Positions 37,072 through 46,277 of a stretch of DNA of 64,000 nucleotides are shown here, in pieces. Positions within the stretch are counted from its first letter, which is position 1. Each line of letters opens with the position of its first letter. Source of the DNA: Hydrogenophaga sp040372165 (lineage in GTDB: Bacteria > Pseudomonadota > Gammaproteobacteria > Burkholderiales > Burkholderiaceae_C); the NCBI RefSeq assembly GCF_040372165.1, contig NZ_BAABWG010000002.1, positions 1-64,000 on the forward strand, written 5' to 3'. The notes under the pieces were generated by a model. It saw only the letters and a list, made by a program, of their open reading frames with translations, was not told the origin of the DNA and searched no databases. The position numbers and the translations under genes were made by a program.

Positions 37072-39357
37072 CTATTGCAACCCCAGCGCTGCCTGAACGT
37101 CTTCGGGACTGATGAGCTCTGAGAGCACAACAGGTGCCTGCCCGGGCCTGTAGACGGCGTAGGTCGGGACACCGTTGCGGCCCAACCGATTGAGTTCGGT
37201 CGTGATGCGCGCATCGCGCCTTGTCCAGTCTGCCCGGAACAAGGCCACGTTGGCCCGTGCCATGGCCGAGAGCAGTGCATCGTCAGAGAGTGTGCTGCGC
37301 TTGTTGTACTGGCAGGTGACGCACCAGGCGGCGGTGAAATCCACGAACACTGGCCGGCCTTCATTCAGCGCTGCTGCCTGCTGTTCTGGTGACCAGGCTG
37401 CCCAGTCGAATCCCACCACGCTGGTCTCTTGTGACTGCGTCGCGCCAGCCGCATCTGCCGACCGCATCATCGGCCATGCCCACCACGCTGCGCTGACGAG
37501 CACGCCGGCAGCCATCAGGCCGAAAATCCAGCGCGCCAGACCGGCCTGTCCGGTGGACCATATGAGCCAGGTGAGCGCCACCAGTACCGCAAGCAATGCT
37601 GCGACGCCATCAATCCCCACCTGCTGGCCCAGCACCCATAGCAGCCAGACGACGGTCGCGAACATGGGGAATGCCAGCAACTGTTTGAACGTGTTCATCC
37701 AGGCGCCAGGGCGAGGGAGAATGCGCGCCACTGCCGGTACCCAGCTGGCCAGCAGGTAGGGCAAGGCCAGACCCAGGCCGAGCACTGCGAAAAAGGCGAG
37801 CGCCAGCCAGGTCGGCAGTGACATGGCCAAACCCAGGGATGCCCCCATGAATGGCGCCGTACACGGCGAAGCGACGGCGACAGCCAATACGCCGGTCAGC
37901 AGCGCATCGGCGGCCGGATGCCGCAGCTGAACGCCGGCCAGACCACCCGGGACCCACTGGCCAAACTCGAAAAGGCCGCCAAGATTCAGCCCGATAATGG
38001 TGAACAGAATGGCCAGAGCGGCGACTGTGAGTGGCTCCTGCAACTGAAACCCCCAGCCCACAGCTTCGCCTGCAGACCTGAGCGCAAGCAGCAATCCGCC
38101 CAGCGCCACAAAGGATCCCACCACCCCCGCGGTGTACGCCAGGCCACTGATTCGATGCATGCGATGGTCGTCGGCATGCTTGGTGAACGCCAGCACCTTG
38201 ATGGCCAGCACCGGAAAGACGCAGGGCATCAGATTGAGTGCAAGGCCACCAAGAAGTGCTCCCAGCAATGCCAACCAGAGGCTGGCAGGCGCGTTCGCCG
38301 TGATGCCGGGCGCTGTCCCAGGCACTGACGGGGTCTTGGGTATGTCGCCTTTGGCGGCATTCGCCGCGAGTGCCGCCTGAAGGGCGTCTGGAACTGCGGC
38401 AGGTGCTGTTGCCGACGGAGGCCATTGGCCCTTGACCGGCACCGTCATCTCAACTCCCGTCGCCCCCGGCCCTTGACCGGGAGGGTTGGCCAATGCCACC
38501 ACGACGGTCATTTGTGAAGGCGATTCAAACCGGTCCAGAGACACCGGTATCTTGGCATCCCAGGCACCATCCCGCCAGAACTGCTGCCAAGGTGCGCCGG
38601 GGCTGATCAGCCCGGGTGCTTCCGGAAAAAACTCGAGGGCCTGGCCTCGCCACTCGGCGGGCAAACCCTGGAGCTCCACTTCGAGCACTTCTCCTGCCGG
38701 GCGTATAGCTGAATCACCGGCTGGCATCGGCTTGGGGCTGGCTGCCAGGGCCTCTTCAAACACAACGCCGTTCAGCGCAGTCGAACCCTTGACTGGTAGC
38801 GTCAGGCTGAGGGCGGCGTCCTGGGGAATGCACTCGGTTTTGCAGGCCAGCCAGCTCGCCTGGACGCTGACGTTGATGGCCTCACCTGCAAATGATGGGG
38901 CGATCGACAGTGGGACAGGCAGCAGCACTGTTCCGTCATAGCCGTAGTTGGCCAAGGTGCCCAGCGGGAATTTGCGTGGTGTTGGCCATTGCACGTCGCC
39001 GGCAGTGACACCTTCGGGCAAATTCCATTCGAGCATGGTGGGAAGGCCCGAATCACCGGAGTTCCTCCAGTAGGTGTGCCAATGCGGTGCATGGCTAAGC
39101 CGCAGGCCGACCCAGACTTCAGCGCCCGGGCTGGCGCCTTGAGGAGCGTGTGCCATGAGCTCGGCAGACACCTGCTCTGTCTGGCTGACGCGTTTTTCGC
39201 CGAGCGAGTCGAGCAAACTGCCCTGGGCTGCCACCGGGGAGCCGGGCATCAATATTGCTGAGGCCAAACAGAGCGCTGTAGCCAGTGCCTGAGACACCTT
39301 TCGGGCAGGCCAGTGAAGCAAAGTTCTGGATACGAAAGCGCTCATGAGGGTGAACAT
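37072..39357 (-). CDS. Thiol:disulfide interchange protein, DsbD/ScsB-like
   Basis: A membrane reductase that passes electrons from cytoplasmic thioredoxin to periplasmic thiol proteins. About 760 residues. A signal peptide (to VAAQ) precedes an N-terminal periplasmic domain with Cys pair CKTEC. Eight membrane helices follow, with the two redox cysteines in NLMPCVFPVLAIK and VASPCTAPFMG. A C-terminal thioredoxin domain carries WCVTCQ. The large N-terminal domain with C-x3-C looks more like ScsB-type than classical DsbD. ATG at 39357 is one of three starts; TTG at 39372 and ATG at 39345 are also possible. Confidence 0.88.
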   Translation of the reverse strand: MFTLMSAFVSRTLLHWPARKVSQALATALCLASAILMPGSPVAAQGSLLDSLGEKRVSQTEQVSAELMAHAPQGASPGAEVWVGLRLSHAPHWHTYWRNSGDSGLPTMLEWNLPEGVTAGDVQWPTPRKFPLGTLANYGYDGTVLLPVPLSIAPSFAGEAINVSVQASWLACKTECIPQDAALSLTLPVKGSTALNGVVFEEALAASPKPMPAGDSAIRPAGEVLEVELQGLPAEWRGQALEFFPEAPGLISPGAPWQQFWRDGAWDAKIPVSLDRFESPSQMTVVVALANPPGQGPGATGVEMTVPVKGQWPPSATAPAAVPDALQAALAANAAKGDIPKTPSVPGTAPGITANAPASLWLALLGALLGGLALNLMPCVFPVLAIKVLAFTKHADDHRMHRISGLAYTAGVVGSFVALGGLLLALRSAGEAVGWGFQLQEPLTVAALAILFTIIGLNLGGLFEFGQWVPGGLAGVQLRHPAADALLTGVLAVAVASPCTAPFMGASLGLAMSLPTWLALAFFAVLGLGLALPYLLASWVPAVARILPRPGAWMNTFKQLLAFPMFATVVWLLWVLGQQVGIDGVAALLAVLVALTWLIWSTGQAGLARWIFGLMAAGVLVSAAWWAWPMMRSADAAGATQSQETSVVGFDWAAWSPEQQAAALNEGRPVFVDFTAAWCVTCQYNKRSTLSDDALLSAMARANVALFRADWTRRDARITTELNRLGRNGVPTYAVYRPGQAPVVLSELISPEDVQAALGLQ

Positions 39358-39581
39358 TGAGGTGTCGGGCAAGTCTCAGAGGACCTGGCGCTGCAACATC
39401 ACCAGGCGTCAGGCATTTGGTTTGGCGTTGTTCAATCAGATGCCCAAGGGCTTCAAGGGTTCCCTGGGTATCGGGACAAGGCGTTTTGGGACAAGGCGGC
39501 TCGCCCTGGTCACGCGTCATTATCCCGTGACTCAAGTCCTGAGGGCGTCGAGCCGGCTGGCGTGGGCGTAAGATGTGCGCC

Positions 39582-40427
39582 ATGCCAGCCATACCTCATC
39601 GTTATTGGGCCGATTTGAGCACAGCCGATTTCGCCCGGCTGGATCTGCAGCGTGTCATCGCTGTCTTGCCAGTCGCTGCGACAGAGCAACACGGGCCACA
39701 CCTGCCTTTGTCCGTGGATACCGATATTGCCAATGGCATCGTGGCTGCAAGTCTGCCTCATCTGCCAGACGATTTGCCAGCTTTGTTTCTCCCGACACAG
39801 GCCGTGGGCTTCTCGCCTGAGCACGGAGCATTCTCCGGCACGCTCAGTCTCAGCTCAGAGACGCTGATTCGTCTGTGGACTGAGTTGGCAGAGAGTGTTG
39901 CTTCAGCGGGCGTTAACAAGCTGGTGCTCTTCAACACCCATGGGGGGCAGGTCGGCGCGCTGGATCTGGTGGCGCGAGACCTGCGCGCCAGGCTGGGCAT
40001 GCTGGCATACAGCATCAGTTGGTTCAATCTGCCGCTGGAGGCGCCCGACGGCACAGACGTCAATCAGCTGTTCCCTGCTCAGGAGCACAGGTTTGGCGTC
40101 CATGGCGGGGATGTCGAGACCAGTCTGATGCTGGTGCTGAATGCCAGTGCAGTTCGTCGTGATCAGGCAGAGCATTTCCGCTCATCTTCCCAGGAGCGGG
40201 CAGAGCGATTTGCCATTCTGGGCAACGGGCGCAGTGCCAAGTTTGCGTGGATGACGCAGGACCTCAACCCCTTGGGAGCCGTTGGCGATGCAGCCGCTGC
40301 GACAGCGGACAAAGGGCAGGCGGTGCTGGATGCAGCCGGAAGCGCTCTGGCCCGCGCACTTGTCGAAATCGATCAGCTGCCGCCAGGCACCATCTCGGAT
40401 CACACTGCCTTCAGCTCTGGGCGTTGA
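39582..40427 (+). CDS. Creatininase family protein
   Basis: A 281-residue metal-dependent amidohydrolase of the creatininase fold. This group includes creatininase and MftE-like peptidases acting on cyclic or small amides. Metal ligands are visible: Glu and His in ATEQHGPHLPLSVD, Asp in DTDIAN, His in NTHGGQ, and Glu in HGGDVETS. Family length is normal. The true substrate is unknown. ATG at 39582 is chosen over 39573; there is no ribosome binding site, but TAAGAT (39569-39574) lies seven bases upstream of the ATG, which would fit a leaderless transcript. Confidence 0.85.
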   Translation: MPAIPHRYWADLSTADFARLDLQRVIAVLPVAATEQHGPHLPLSVDTDIANGIVAASLPHLPDDLPALFLPTQAVGFSPEHGAFSGTLSLSSETLIRLWTELAESVASAGVNKLVLFNTHGGQVGALDLVARDLRARLGMLAYSISWFNLPLEAPDGTDVNQLFPAQEHRFGVHGGDVETSLMLVLNASAVRRDQAEHFRSSSQERAERFAILGNGRSAKFAWMTQDLNPLGAVGDAAAATADKGQAVLDAAGSALARALVEIDQLPPGTISDHTAFSSGR

Positions 40428-40439
40428 AGACGCACCGTA

Positions 40440-41111
40440 TCAGGCGTAGGTGATCCAGTTCGCCAGTTCCGGGTCGTCCAGATGCGGCAAGGTGTTGTAT
40501 GTCACCAGATTGTGCCGTTTGGGGTTGAAGTGGAACTCCGTGACGGCGCTGTTGCGAATGCGCATGTTCAGGTCGATGGTGGTCTCGGGCGCCAGGCCAA
40601 GCACATGACCGACAGCGGTGGAAATCGGGCCGCCACTGGAGACGAGGAGAACATTCTGGCCAACATGCTGTGAGCGCACGTGATCCAGAGCCGACGTCAC
40701 ACCCTGCACAAAATTGCGATAGGTGGGCATGCCCGCAGGGCTGACGGTTTCGGCCATCCATTGGGCCAGGCCATCCCGCAGGAGACGGAAATGGGCACGG
40801 TACTCATCCTTGTCGGCCGGTTTGCCCAGCGGCTCGGGGTGCACGGTACGGATCACCGCCGCGCTATCGTATTCGTTGAGGCCGGGCCATGTCGTTGGCT
40901 CATGCTCGAAGCCGGCACCCTTGGCAATTCCTGTCCAGGTTTCCACGTGGCGCCGCAAGGTGCCATGGATGACTGCGTCAAACGTGATGCCACAGTCTCG
41001 CCAGTACTGTCCCAGCCGCTCGGCCTGCTTCCAACCCAGCTCGCTGAGCTTGTCGTAGTCATCTTCGCCAAACGAGGCCTGGCCGTGGCGCACAAGATAG
41101 AGGGTTCCCAT
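40440..41111 (-). CDS. Histidine phosphatase family protein (phosphoglycerate mutase-like)
   Basis: A 223-residue protein of the histidine phosphatase superfamily. The catalytic motif LVRHGQASFG lies at residues 6-15 (His9 would be phosphorylated). A second conserved His is in SSGGPISTAV context, where the usual GH is replaced by GG, so the second catalytic His may be absent or displaced. The acid/base Glu could be in LNEYDS. ATG at 41111 gives the standard N terminus MGTLYLVRHG; no ribosome binding site is seen, but CAGAAT seven bases upstream could be a -10 for a leaderless message. Substrate unknown. Confidence 0.83.
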   Translation of the reverse strand: MGTLYLVRHGQASFGEDDYDKLSELGWKQAERLGQYWRDCGITFDAVIHGTLRRHVETWTGIAKGAGFEHEPTTWPGLNEYDSAAVIRTVHPEPLGKPADKDEYRAHFRLLRDGLAQWMAETVSPAGMPTYRNFVQGVTSALDHVRSQHVGQNVLLVSSGGPISTAVGHVLGLAPETTIDLNMRIRNSAVTEFHFNPKRHNLVTYNTLPHLDDPELANWITYA

Positions 41112-41326
41112 GACGGGAATTCTGTCCAAGCCGACTCTGGACGTTTGTCCCGGCTGTGACTGATGCCTCGAAACGTCAAGTTGCCGGCTGTTTTGTCGTT
41201 ATTTCGTACAGAAAGAACCGGCCGGCTGTGATGCAATGGAGCTCAGCTCTACAGCGGCCATGGACTGGCTCGCCCCGGCGGCGCTAACGCGTGCGCAGGA
41301 CGCTGGCCATCGGTCCATCCAGTCAT

Positions 41327-43663
41327 ATGAATCTAGACCTTGTGACCCTGGTGCTGGCGCTCGTTTGCGTGGGAACGGTATTCACCGGCGCATTCGGCAT
41401 GCTGGCGCATCGGCACCCGGACATTGGCGGCCCGGGGTGGTGGTCTGTTGCCGGCTTGTTCGGTACTGTCGGGTACATTGGTCTGACCTACCGGGGGCAA
41501 GCACCCGACTTCCTCACCATTGTGGTCGCCAACACGTTGATCACCACTGCCATGGCCACGTCCTGGCTTGGCGTGCGAGCATACATGGGCATGGCATTGC
41601 CCAGGCAGTCGGTGGCCCTGGGGATAGCCGTGACGGCACTGCTTCACTGGGGAATGTCGGCGGCGTGGCCTTCGGTGTATGGCCGGTATGTGGTCTTTTT
41701 TCTCTCCGGTGTTCTGCTGTCCGTGCTGACCTTGCGTGACTGGAACGTATACCGGCAAGCCCACCCGATCCATCCGGGTCTGCACGCACTTCGCCTGCAG
41801 ACATGGCTGGAGTTGCTGGGCTTCGCTGCGATGGGCGTTGTGGTCACGACCAGGTTCGCTTCGGGTGAGATCCGCGAGGTGTCACAGCAGGCCCATGCGC
41901 TCATTCTGGTTTTTCTGGCCTCAGTCGCTGTTCGTCTGGCGGTCTATCAGGTACTGGTGACTGCGCGACTGCAGTTGCAGAGCGACAAGGCCAGCCAGTC
42001 TCTGGCGGAGCGCGAGGCAGATCTGCGAGGTCTGATCGACAACATCAGTGCAGGGGTGCTTGTGTTCCTGCCAGACCAGACGCTGTCTTCAGCCAACCGG
42101 GCGGCGCGCAGCTTCTTTGGATGGCACTTGACAGAGCCGATTGACCAGGATCTGAGTGACCGCACGCTCTGGCATCTTCTGGCGGAAGATGGACAGACAT
42201 TGGTCAAGCATGCCATGCCCTTCTATCGCGTACTGGCCACCGGGCAACCGGTGCGCGATGTGATCCTGGGGTTCGCCCCTGAAGGGGCTGCCGCCGACTC
42301 CAGCAAGGTTCGCTGGGCCCTGACCAGCACCTTCCCGGAAAACGATGCCCAGGGGCGACTCAGGCACGTGGTTCAGACCTTCGTGGACGTGACCTCCGTC
42401 AGGGAGGCACAGCAGAAGCAAGAGCAACTGCAGCACCAACTGGCCCAGTCACAGAAGATGGAAGCACTGGGCACGTTGGCTGGCGGCGTGGCGCACGACT
42501 TCAACAACATTCTGGCTGCCATCCTTGGCAATTCCGAGCTTGCGCGCCAGGACCTGATGGCCACACACCCTTCCCGGGAGAGCCTGCATGAGATCAGCAG
42601 CGCCGCAAGGCGAGGGCGCGAGCTGGTGCGCCAGATCATGGCATTCAGCCGGCAGCAACCCATCGAGCGGAAGAAAGTCAGCGTGTGCAGCATCGTGCAC
42701 GAAGCAGGAAGCTTGCTCAAGGCTGCACTTCCCCCCAACGTTGAGTTGCACATGGAGTGTCCTCCTCACCAGTTGCAAATAGAAGGCGATGCCACCCAGC
42801 TGGGGCAAGTGCTGCTCAATCTGGGGACCAATGCCGTACACGCCATCGGTGGTGCCTCGGGCCGGATATCCATTTCTTTGGCCGGGTTGCCGCCTGGGCA
42901 TGAGCTTGTTCCTTCAGAGGTTCGAGAGTCTGAGCATGCGCCCCGAGTGGTGGCCTGCATCGAAGTACGGGACACCGGCACCGGCATGAGCAAGTCCACC
43001 ATGGCTCGCATATTTGAGCCGTTCTTTACCACCAAGGTGGTAGGTAAAGGAACAGGCCTGGGTTTGCCCGTCGTATTGGGCATCATGCAAGCGCATGGGG
43101 GGGCAATCACGGTTGACAGCGAGCTGGGCAAGGGCGCAGTCTTCAGACTGTTTCTTCCGGCAGAAGCCATGGACCCTGCGGGTGCAAATACGGGCACAAT
43201 GGACGACGGAATGCCAACCTCGTCATCTGTGGATGACGGACGAACAGTGGAGGAAATCAAAATGAGTGAAGGCGGTACGTCATCGGCGGGCCGGGTACTT
43301 TATCTGGACGACGACGATACGCTCGTTTTTCTCGTCAAGCGCCTGTTGCAGCGGCGGGGATACAAGGTGACCGCGTTTTGTGATCAGCAGGAGGCCATCG
43401 ATGCGATCAGAGCCACGCCAGATGGTTTTGACGTTTTGCTGACCGACTACAACATGCCTGGCATGTCCGGAATCGATGTGGCCAAGGAAGCCTTGGCCAT
43501 CAACCCCTCTCTGACGGTCGCGGTGGCCTCAGGCTACATCAATGAAGAGCTCGAGCAAAAAGCGCAGGCTGTCGGTGTGACCGAGGTTGTCTTCAAGACC
43601 GACGCCATCGAGTCCTTCTGTGACGTCGTGGCGCGACTGGTCAAGGGTTCGAATGCAACCTGA
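41327..43663 (+). CDS. Membrane hybrid histidine kinase with C-terminal receiver
   Basis: A 778-residue protein. About seven membrane helices (residues 3-215) form the sensor. A PAS-like domain (about 232-355) follows, with a short coiled coil (REAQQKQEQLQHQLAQSQKMEA). The HisKA box GGVAHDFNNILAAIL has phosphorylatable His390, then HATPase motifs NLGTNAVHAI, DTGTGMS and GKGTGLGLPVV. An acidic Asp/Gly/Ser-rich linker leads to a receiver domain with DDDDT and phospho-Asp in LLTDYNMPGMSG. No partner regulator is adjacent, so it is an orphan. ATG at 41327 is chosen to start the first helix. Confidence 0.9.
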   Translation: MNLDLVTLVLALVCVGTVFTGAFGMLAHRHPDIGGPGWWSVAGLFGTVGYIGLTYRGQAPDFLTIVVANTLITTAMATSWLGVRAYMGMALPRQSVALGIAVTALLHWGMSAAWPSVYGRYVVFFLSGVLLSVLTLRDWNVYRQAHPIHPGLHALRLQTWLELLGFAAMGVVVTTRFASGEIREVSQQAHALILVFLASVAVRLAVYQVLVTARLQLQSDKASQSLAEREADLRGLIDNISAGVLVFLPDQTLSSANRAARSFFGWHLTEPIDQDLSDRTLWHLLAEDGQTLVKHAMPFYRVLATGQPVRDVILGFAPEGAAADSSKVRWALTSTFPENDAQGRLRHVVQTFVDVTSVREAQQKQEQLQHQLAQSQKMEALGTLAGGVAHDFNNILAAILGNSELARQDLMATHPSRESLHEISSAARRGRELVRQIMAFSRQQPIERKKVSVCSIVHEAGSLLKAALPPNVELHMECPPHQLQIEGDATQLGQVLLNLGTNAVHAIGGASGRISISLAGLPPGHELVPSEVRESEHAPRVVACIEVRDTGTGMSKSTMARIFEPFFTTKVVGKGTGLGLPVVLGIMQAHGGAITVDSELGKGAVFRLFLPAEAMDPAGANTGTMDDGMPTSSSVDDGRTVEEIKMSEGGTSSAGRVLYLDDDDTLVFLVKRLLQRRGYKVTAFCDQQEAIDAIRATPDGFDVLLTDYNMPGMSGIDVAKEALAINPSLTVAVASGYINEELEQKAQAVGVTEVVFKTDAIESFCDVVARLVKGSNAT

Positions 43664-43680
43664 TCAGGCTGCATGGACAT

Positions 43681-44652
43681 TCAGGCGAGAATTTTCGACA
43701 GCACACCTGCATCCACATTTCCCCCGGTGAGGGCAATCCCGATCTTGCGGCCAGCCAGCCGGCCTTGCACCTGATGCGCCGCAGCCAGGGCGGCTGCACC
43801 AGCGCCTTCAGCGACATTGTGCGTGTCTTCGTACAGCCAGCGCATGGCCTGTGCGACCTCCTCATCCGTGACCTTCACCACCTCCTCGAGGCCGGATGAC
43901 AGTACGCGCAGCGCGATGTCATCCGCCACGCGGCATGCCATGCCGTCAGCCAGCACCGTGCTCACCGGTGCCTCCACCACGTGGCCGGCAGCCATGGAGT
44001 CTGCATAAGTGGTGGCGTGGGCGCTGATGACGCCAATGATGCGAGTGCCCAAACCCAAGGCATTGCGCGCGGCGATCGCCGATGCAGCGCCAGAGCCCTG
44101 TCCGATGGGCACCAGTAGCACGTCCAGGTCGGGGACGGCGCGCAGCAGCTCCCAGTACAGGGTGCTGACGCCGCGCAACAGATGGGGGTGAAAGCTGGGC
44201 ACCATGTGAGCGCTCCGGTCTCGTGCCAGTTGCATGGCGAATTCCCGGCTCGCCTGAAAGTCATCGCCATGTTCTACCAGGTGCACGCCCAGGGAGCGCA
44301 TTGCATTGTTCTTTTCGACCGAGTTTCCGCGAGGCACCACAATCGTGGCCTTCACGCCGTGCTGCCGCGCCGCCCACCCCACACTCTGGCCGTGGTTTCC
44401 CCGGGTCGCACTGATGACTTCGGCAGGCATCCGGCCCGTCTTGGCCAGCTGGTCGAAATAGGTCAGACCGCCTCGAATCTTGAATGCACCCACTGGCGTG
44501 TGGTTCTCGTGCTTGACCCACATGTCCATGCCCAGGCGATTGCACAGCGTTGCCCAGCGGTACTGAGCTGTGGCATGAAATGACTGGTAGACAACTGCCG
44601 CAGCAGACTCAATCTCGGCAAGGCTTGGTAGGAGCGCGTCGGGGGAAGTCAT
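43681..44652 (-). CDS. PLP-dependent threonine/serine dehydratase-like protein
   Basis: A 323-residue fold-type II PLP enzyme of the threonine/serine dehydratase family. The Schiff-base lysine is Lys58 in PVGAFKIRGG; the substrate loop SATRGNHGQSVG and the phosphate-binding PIGQGSGAAS are present. There is no C-terminal regulatory ACT domain, so it is the short, catabolic-type or racemase-like form. It starts 51 bases after the VOC gene stop on the same strand and could be the last gene of that operon, or have its own promoter. Confidence 0.87.
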   Translation of the reverse strand: MTSPDALLPSLAEIESAAAVVYQSFHATAQYRWATLCNRLGMDMWVKHENHTPVGAFKIRGGLTYFDQLAKTGRMPAEVISATRGNHGQSVGWAARQHGVKATIVVPRGNSVEKNNAMRSLGVHLVEHGDDFQASREFAMQLARDRSAHMVPSFHPHLLRGVSTLYWELLRAVPDLDVLLVPIGQGSGAASAIAARNALGLGTRIIGVISAHATTYADSMAAGHVVEAPVSTVLADGMACRVADDIALRVLSSGLEEVVKVTDEEVAQAMRWLYEDTHNVAEGAGAAALAAAHQVQGRLAGRKIGIALTGGNVDAGVLSKILA

Positions 44653-44703
44653 GTTGGTGGTTTCTCTTGCTGTGGGGATATTGGCAGTGAGAGGAGGGGC
44701 GCG

Positions 44704-45414
44704 TCAGCTCTTGGGGTGCCACAAGTGAATATCGTTACGGGCCACGGTTGAAAGCTGGGCGTGTAGCCCTGCAGGATCGTCGTTGACGGAGACGCCAACT
44801 GCCGAATCCAGCCCGACCGCGGCCAATGCGGCGGTCAGCGCCTTCCGGTCTGGATGGCTGAGCTCCAACCGATTCAGTTGGGGGCCACGCGCCGGGAGCT
44901 TTTTGCATGGATGCTCTCCCTGCCACTCGATCAAGGTTGGCAGGGCGCCGCCAAACAGGCGCTGCCCGTCGTCGCGGATACTGATTTTCCAGCGAAGCAA
45001 GCCTTCGGGCGTTTGTCTTGACGCGTCGATGATGCTTCCCCTGTCGATGCCCAGCACAGACCACGCCTGGCAGGCCTGGGCCAGGTCCGGAACCCGCGCC
45101 ACCCAGTGAATGATCTGTGGGCCTTGAAACTGCAGACGCCGACGAAGCCCGGGATCATCAAGATCAAACCACCTGGCCAGAGGCGCTTGCCGAGTGGGCC
45201 GAACGTTCGGTTCGATGGCGATGATCTCCAGATAGGCATCCGGAAAGTTGGCGCCGTGCAGTCGAAGCAGACGGTTGTGGGTTCCGAACAGGGCGTGACG
45301 GCCACCCTCGGCGGGTGTCATGCCGAACACACGCTGGCACCAGGTTACGCCCTCGCCCAGTGTTTGCGCTGCGATCACCAAGTGGTCCAGGGCGGCTCCT
45401 GCCATGCGGCTCAC
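44704..45414 (-). CDS. VOC (glyoxalase-like) family protein
   Basis: A 236-residue protein of the vicinal oxygen chelate superfamily. The first module opens ALDHLVIAAQTLGEGVTWCQRVFGMTP, with ligand-type His in DHLVIA, and continues HALFGTHNRLLRLHG and YLEIIAIEP (metal-type Glu). A weaker second module follows. Exact activity is unknown. GTG at 45414 is preferred: its first bases overlap the phzF-like stop (GTGA) with GAGG upstream. ATG at 45405 is the alternative. It is the penultimate or last gene of the MocR-linked operon. Confidence 0.8.
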   Translation of the reverse strand: MSRMAGAALDHLVIAAQTLGEGVTWCQRVFGMTPAEGGRHALFGTHNRLLRLHGANFPDAYLEIIAIEPNVRPTRQAPLARWFDLDDPGLRRRLQFQGPQIIHWVARVPDLAQACQAWSVLGIDRGSIIDASRQTPEGLLRWKISIRDDGQRLFGGALPTLIEWQGEHPCKKLPARGPQLNRLELSHPDRKALTAALAAVGLDSAVGVSVNDDPAGLHAQLSTVARNDIHLWHPKS

Positions 45415-46262
45415 AAGCACACCTCTCCCTGGATGCAGGTGACTGAAGCGCCGCCGACCCAGATCGCTCCACTGGAGTCCCGCTGTACATGTACCCGGCC
45501 CTGACGCTCCATTTGCGTTCCCTGCGCTGCCACATACTGCTCTGGCGCCAGCCCTGCACCCAGTAGCCATTGCGCTATGGCTGCGTTCAGGCTACCCGTC
45601 ACCGGGTCCTCGCAAAGACCACTGTTGCCCGGGAAAAAGGCGCGCACTTCAAACTGGGTCTCCTGACCCTCCGTCTGCGGTGCGACCACACCGATGTCGA
45701 GGCCGGCGAGCAGCTGGCCGTCTGGCCGGATGGTCCTGACCGTCTCGGCATCACGCAGCATCACGCCCATCCATTGGGGCCCGTTGTCGCACCAGGCGTG
45801 ATGAAGGATGCCCTCTCTTGCGATGCCCAGGCCCTGCGCGATGCGTTGCACATCGGCTTCGTCCAATGGCCCGCTGCGTTGCAGTGGCGGCGCAGCGAAA
45901 GCCAATCGACCACTGTTGCGACGAATGCGGATCAGACCGGCGCCACACTCCTGAATCACTTCATTTCCCTGAGCCTGTCCACCCGCTTCCAGCCAGGCAT
46001 GACAGGTCCCCAGGGTCGGGTGCCCAGCGAACGGCAGCTCACGGCCGGGGCAGAAGATTCGCACCCGGTAGTCCGCGCCCTGGGCTTTGCCCTCGGGCGA
46101 TGGTGGCAGAACAAACGTGCATTCCGACAAGTTTGTCCATTGGGTGAAGTGCTGCATTTCCGCTGCGGAAAGGCCTTGCCCATCCAGCACCACGCCCAGC
46201 GGGTTGCCGCGATATGGCGTTTCGGTAAACACGTCGACTTGCTTGTAGGGGCGGTTTGGCAT
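45411..46262 (-). CDS. PhzF family isomerase-like protein
   Basis: A 283-residue protein of the PhzF/diaminopimelate-epimerase fold. Conserved features are the N-terminal VDVFTETPYRGNPLGVV, the catalytic-type Glu47 in NLSECTF, FAGHPTLGT, and the C-terminal EDPVTGSLNAAIA. Most PhzF-like proteins outside phenazine clusters have no known substrate, and no other phenazine genes are here, so phenazine synthesis should not be assumed. Start ATG has TGGAG upstream. It follows the GST gene by 15 bases and overlaps the VOC gene start by four. Confidence 0.9.
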   Translation of the reverse strand: MPNRPYKQVDVFTETPYRGNPLGVVLDGQGLSAAEMQHFTQWTNLSECTFVLPPSPEGKAQGADYRVRIFCPGRELPFAGHPTLGTCHAWLEAGGQAQGNEVIQECGAGLIRIRRNSGRLAFAAPPLQRSGPLDEADVQRIAQGLGIAREGILHHAWCDNGPQWMGVMLRDAETVRTIRPDGQLLAGLDIGVVAPQTEGQETQFEVRAFFPGNSGLCEDPVTGSLNAAIAQWLLGAGLAPEQYVAAQGTQMERQGRVHVQRDSSGAIWVGGASVTCIQGEVCL

Positions 46263-46277
46263 AGGTGGGCTCCAATG

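Noticed and set aside
45411..46262. Phenazine synthesis cluster around the PhzF-like gene
   Set aside because: No phzA/B/D/E/G genes are nearby; PhzF-like proteins are common outside phenazine pathways.
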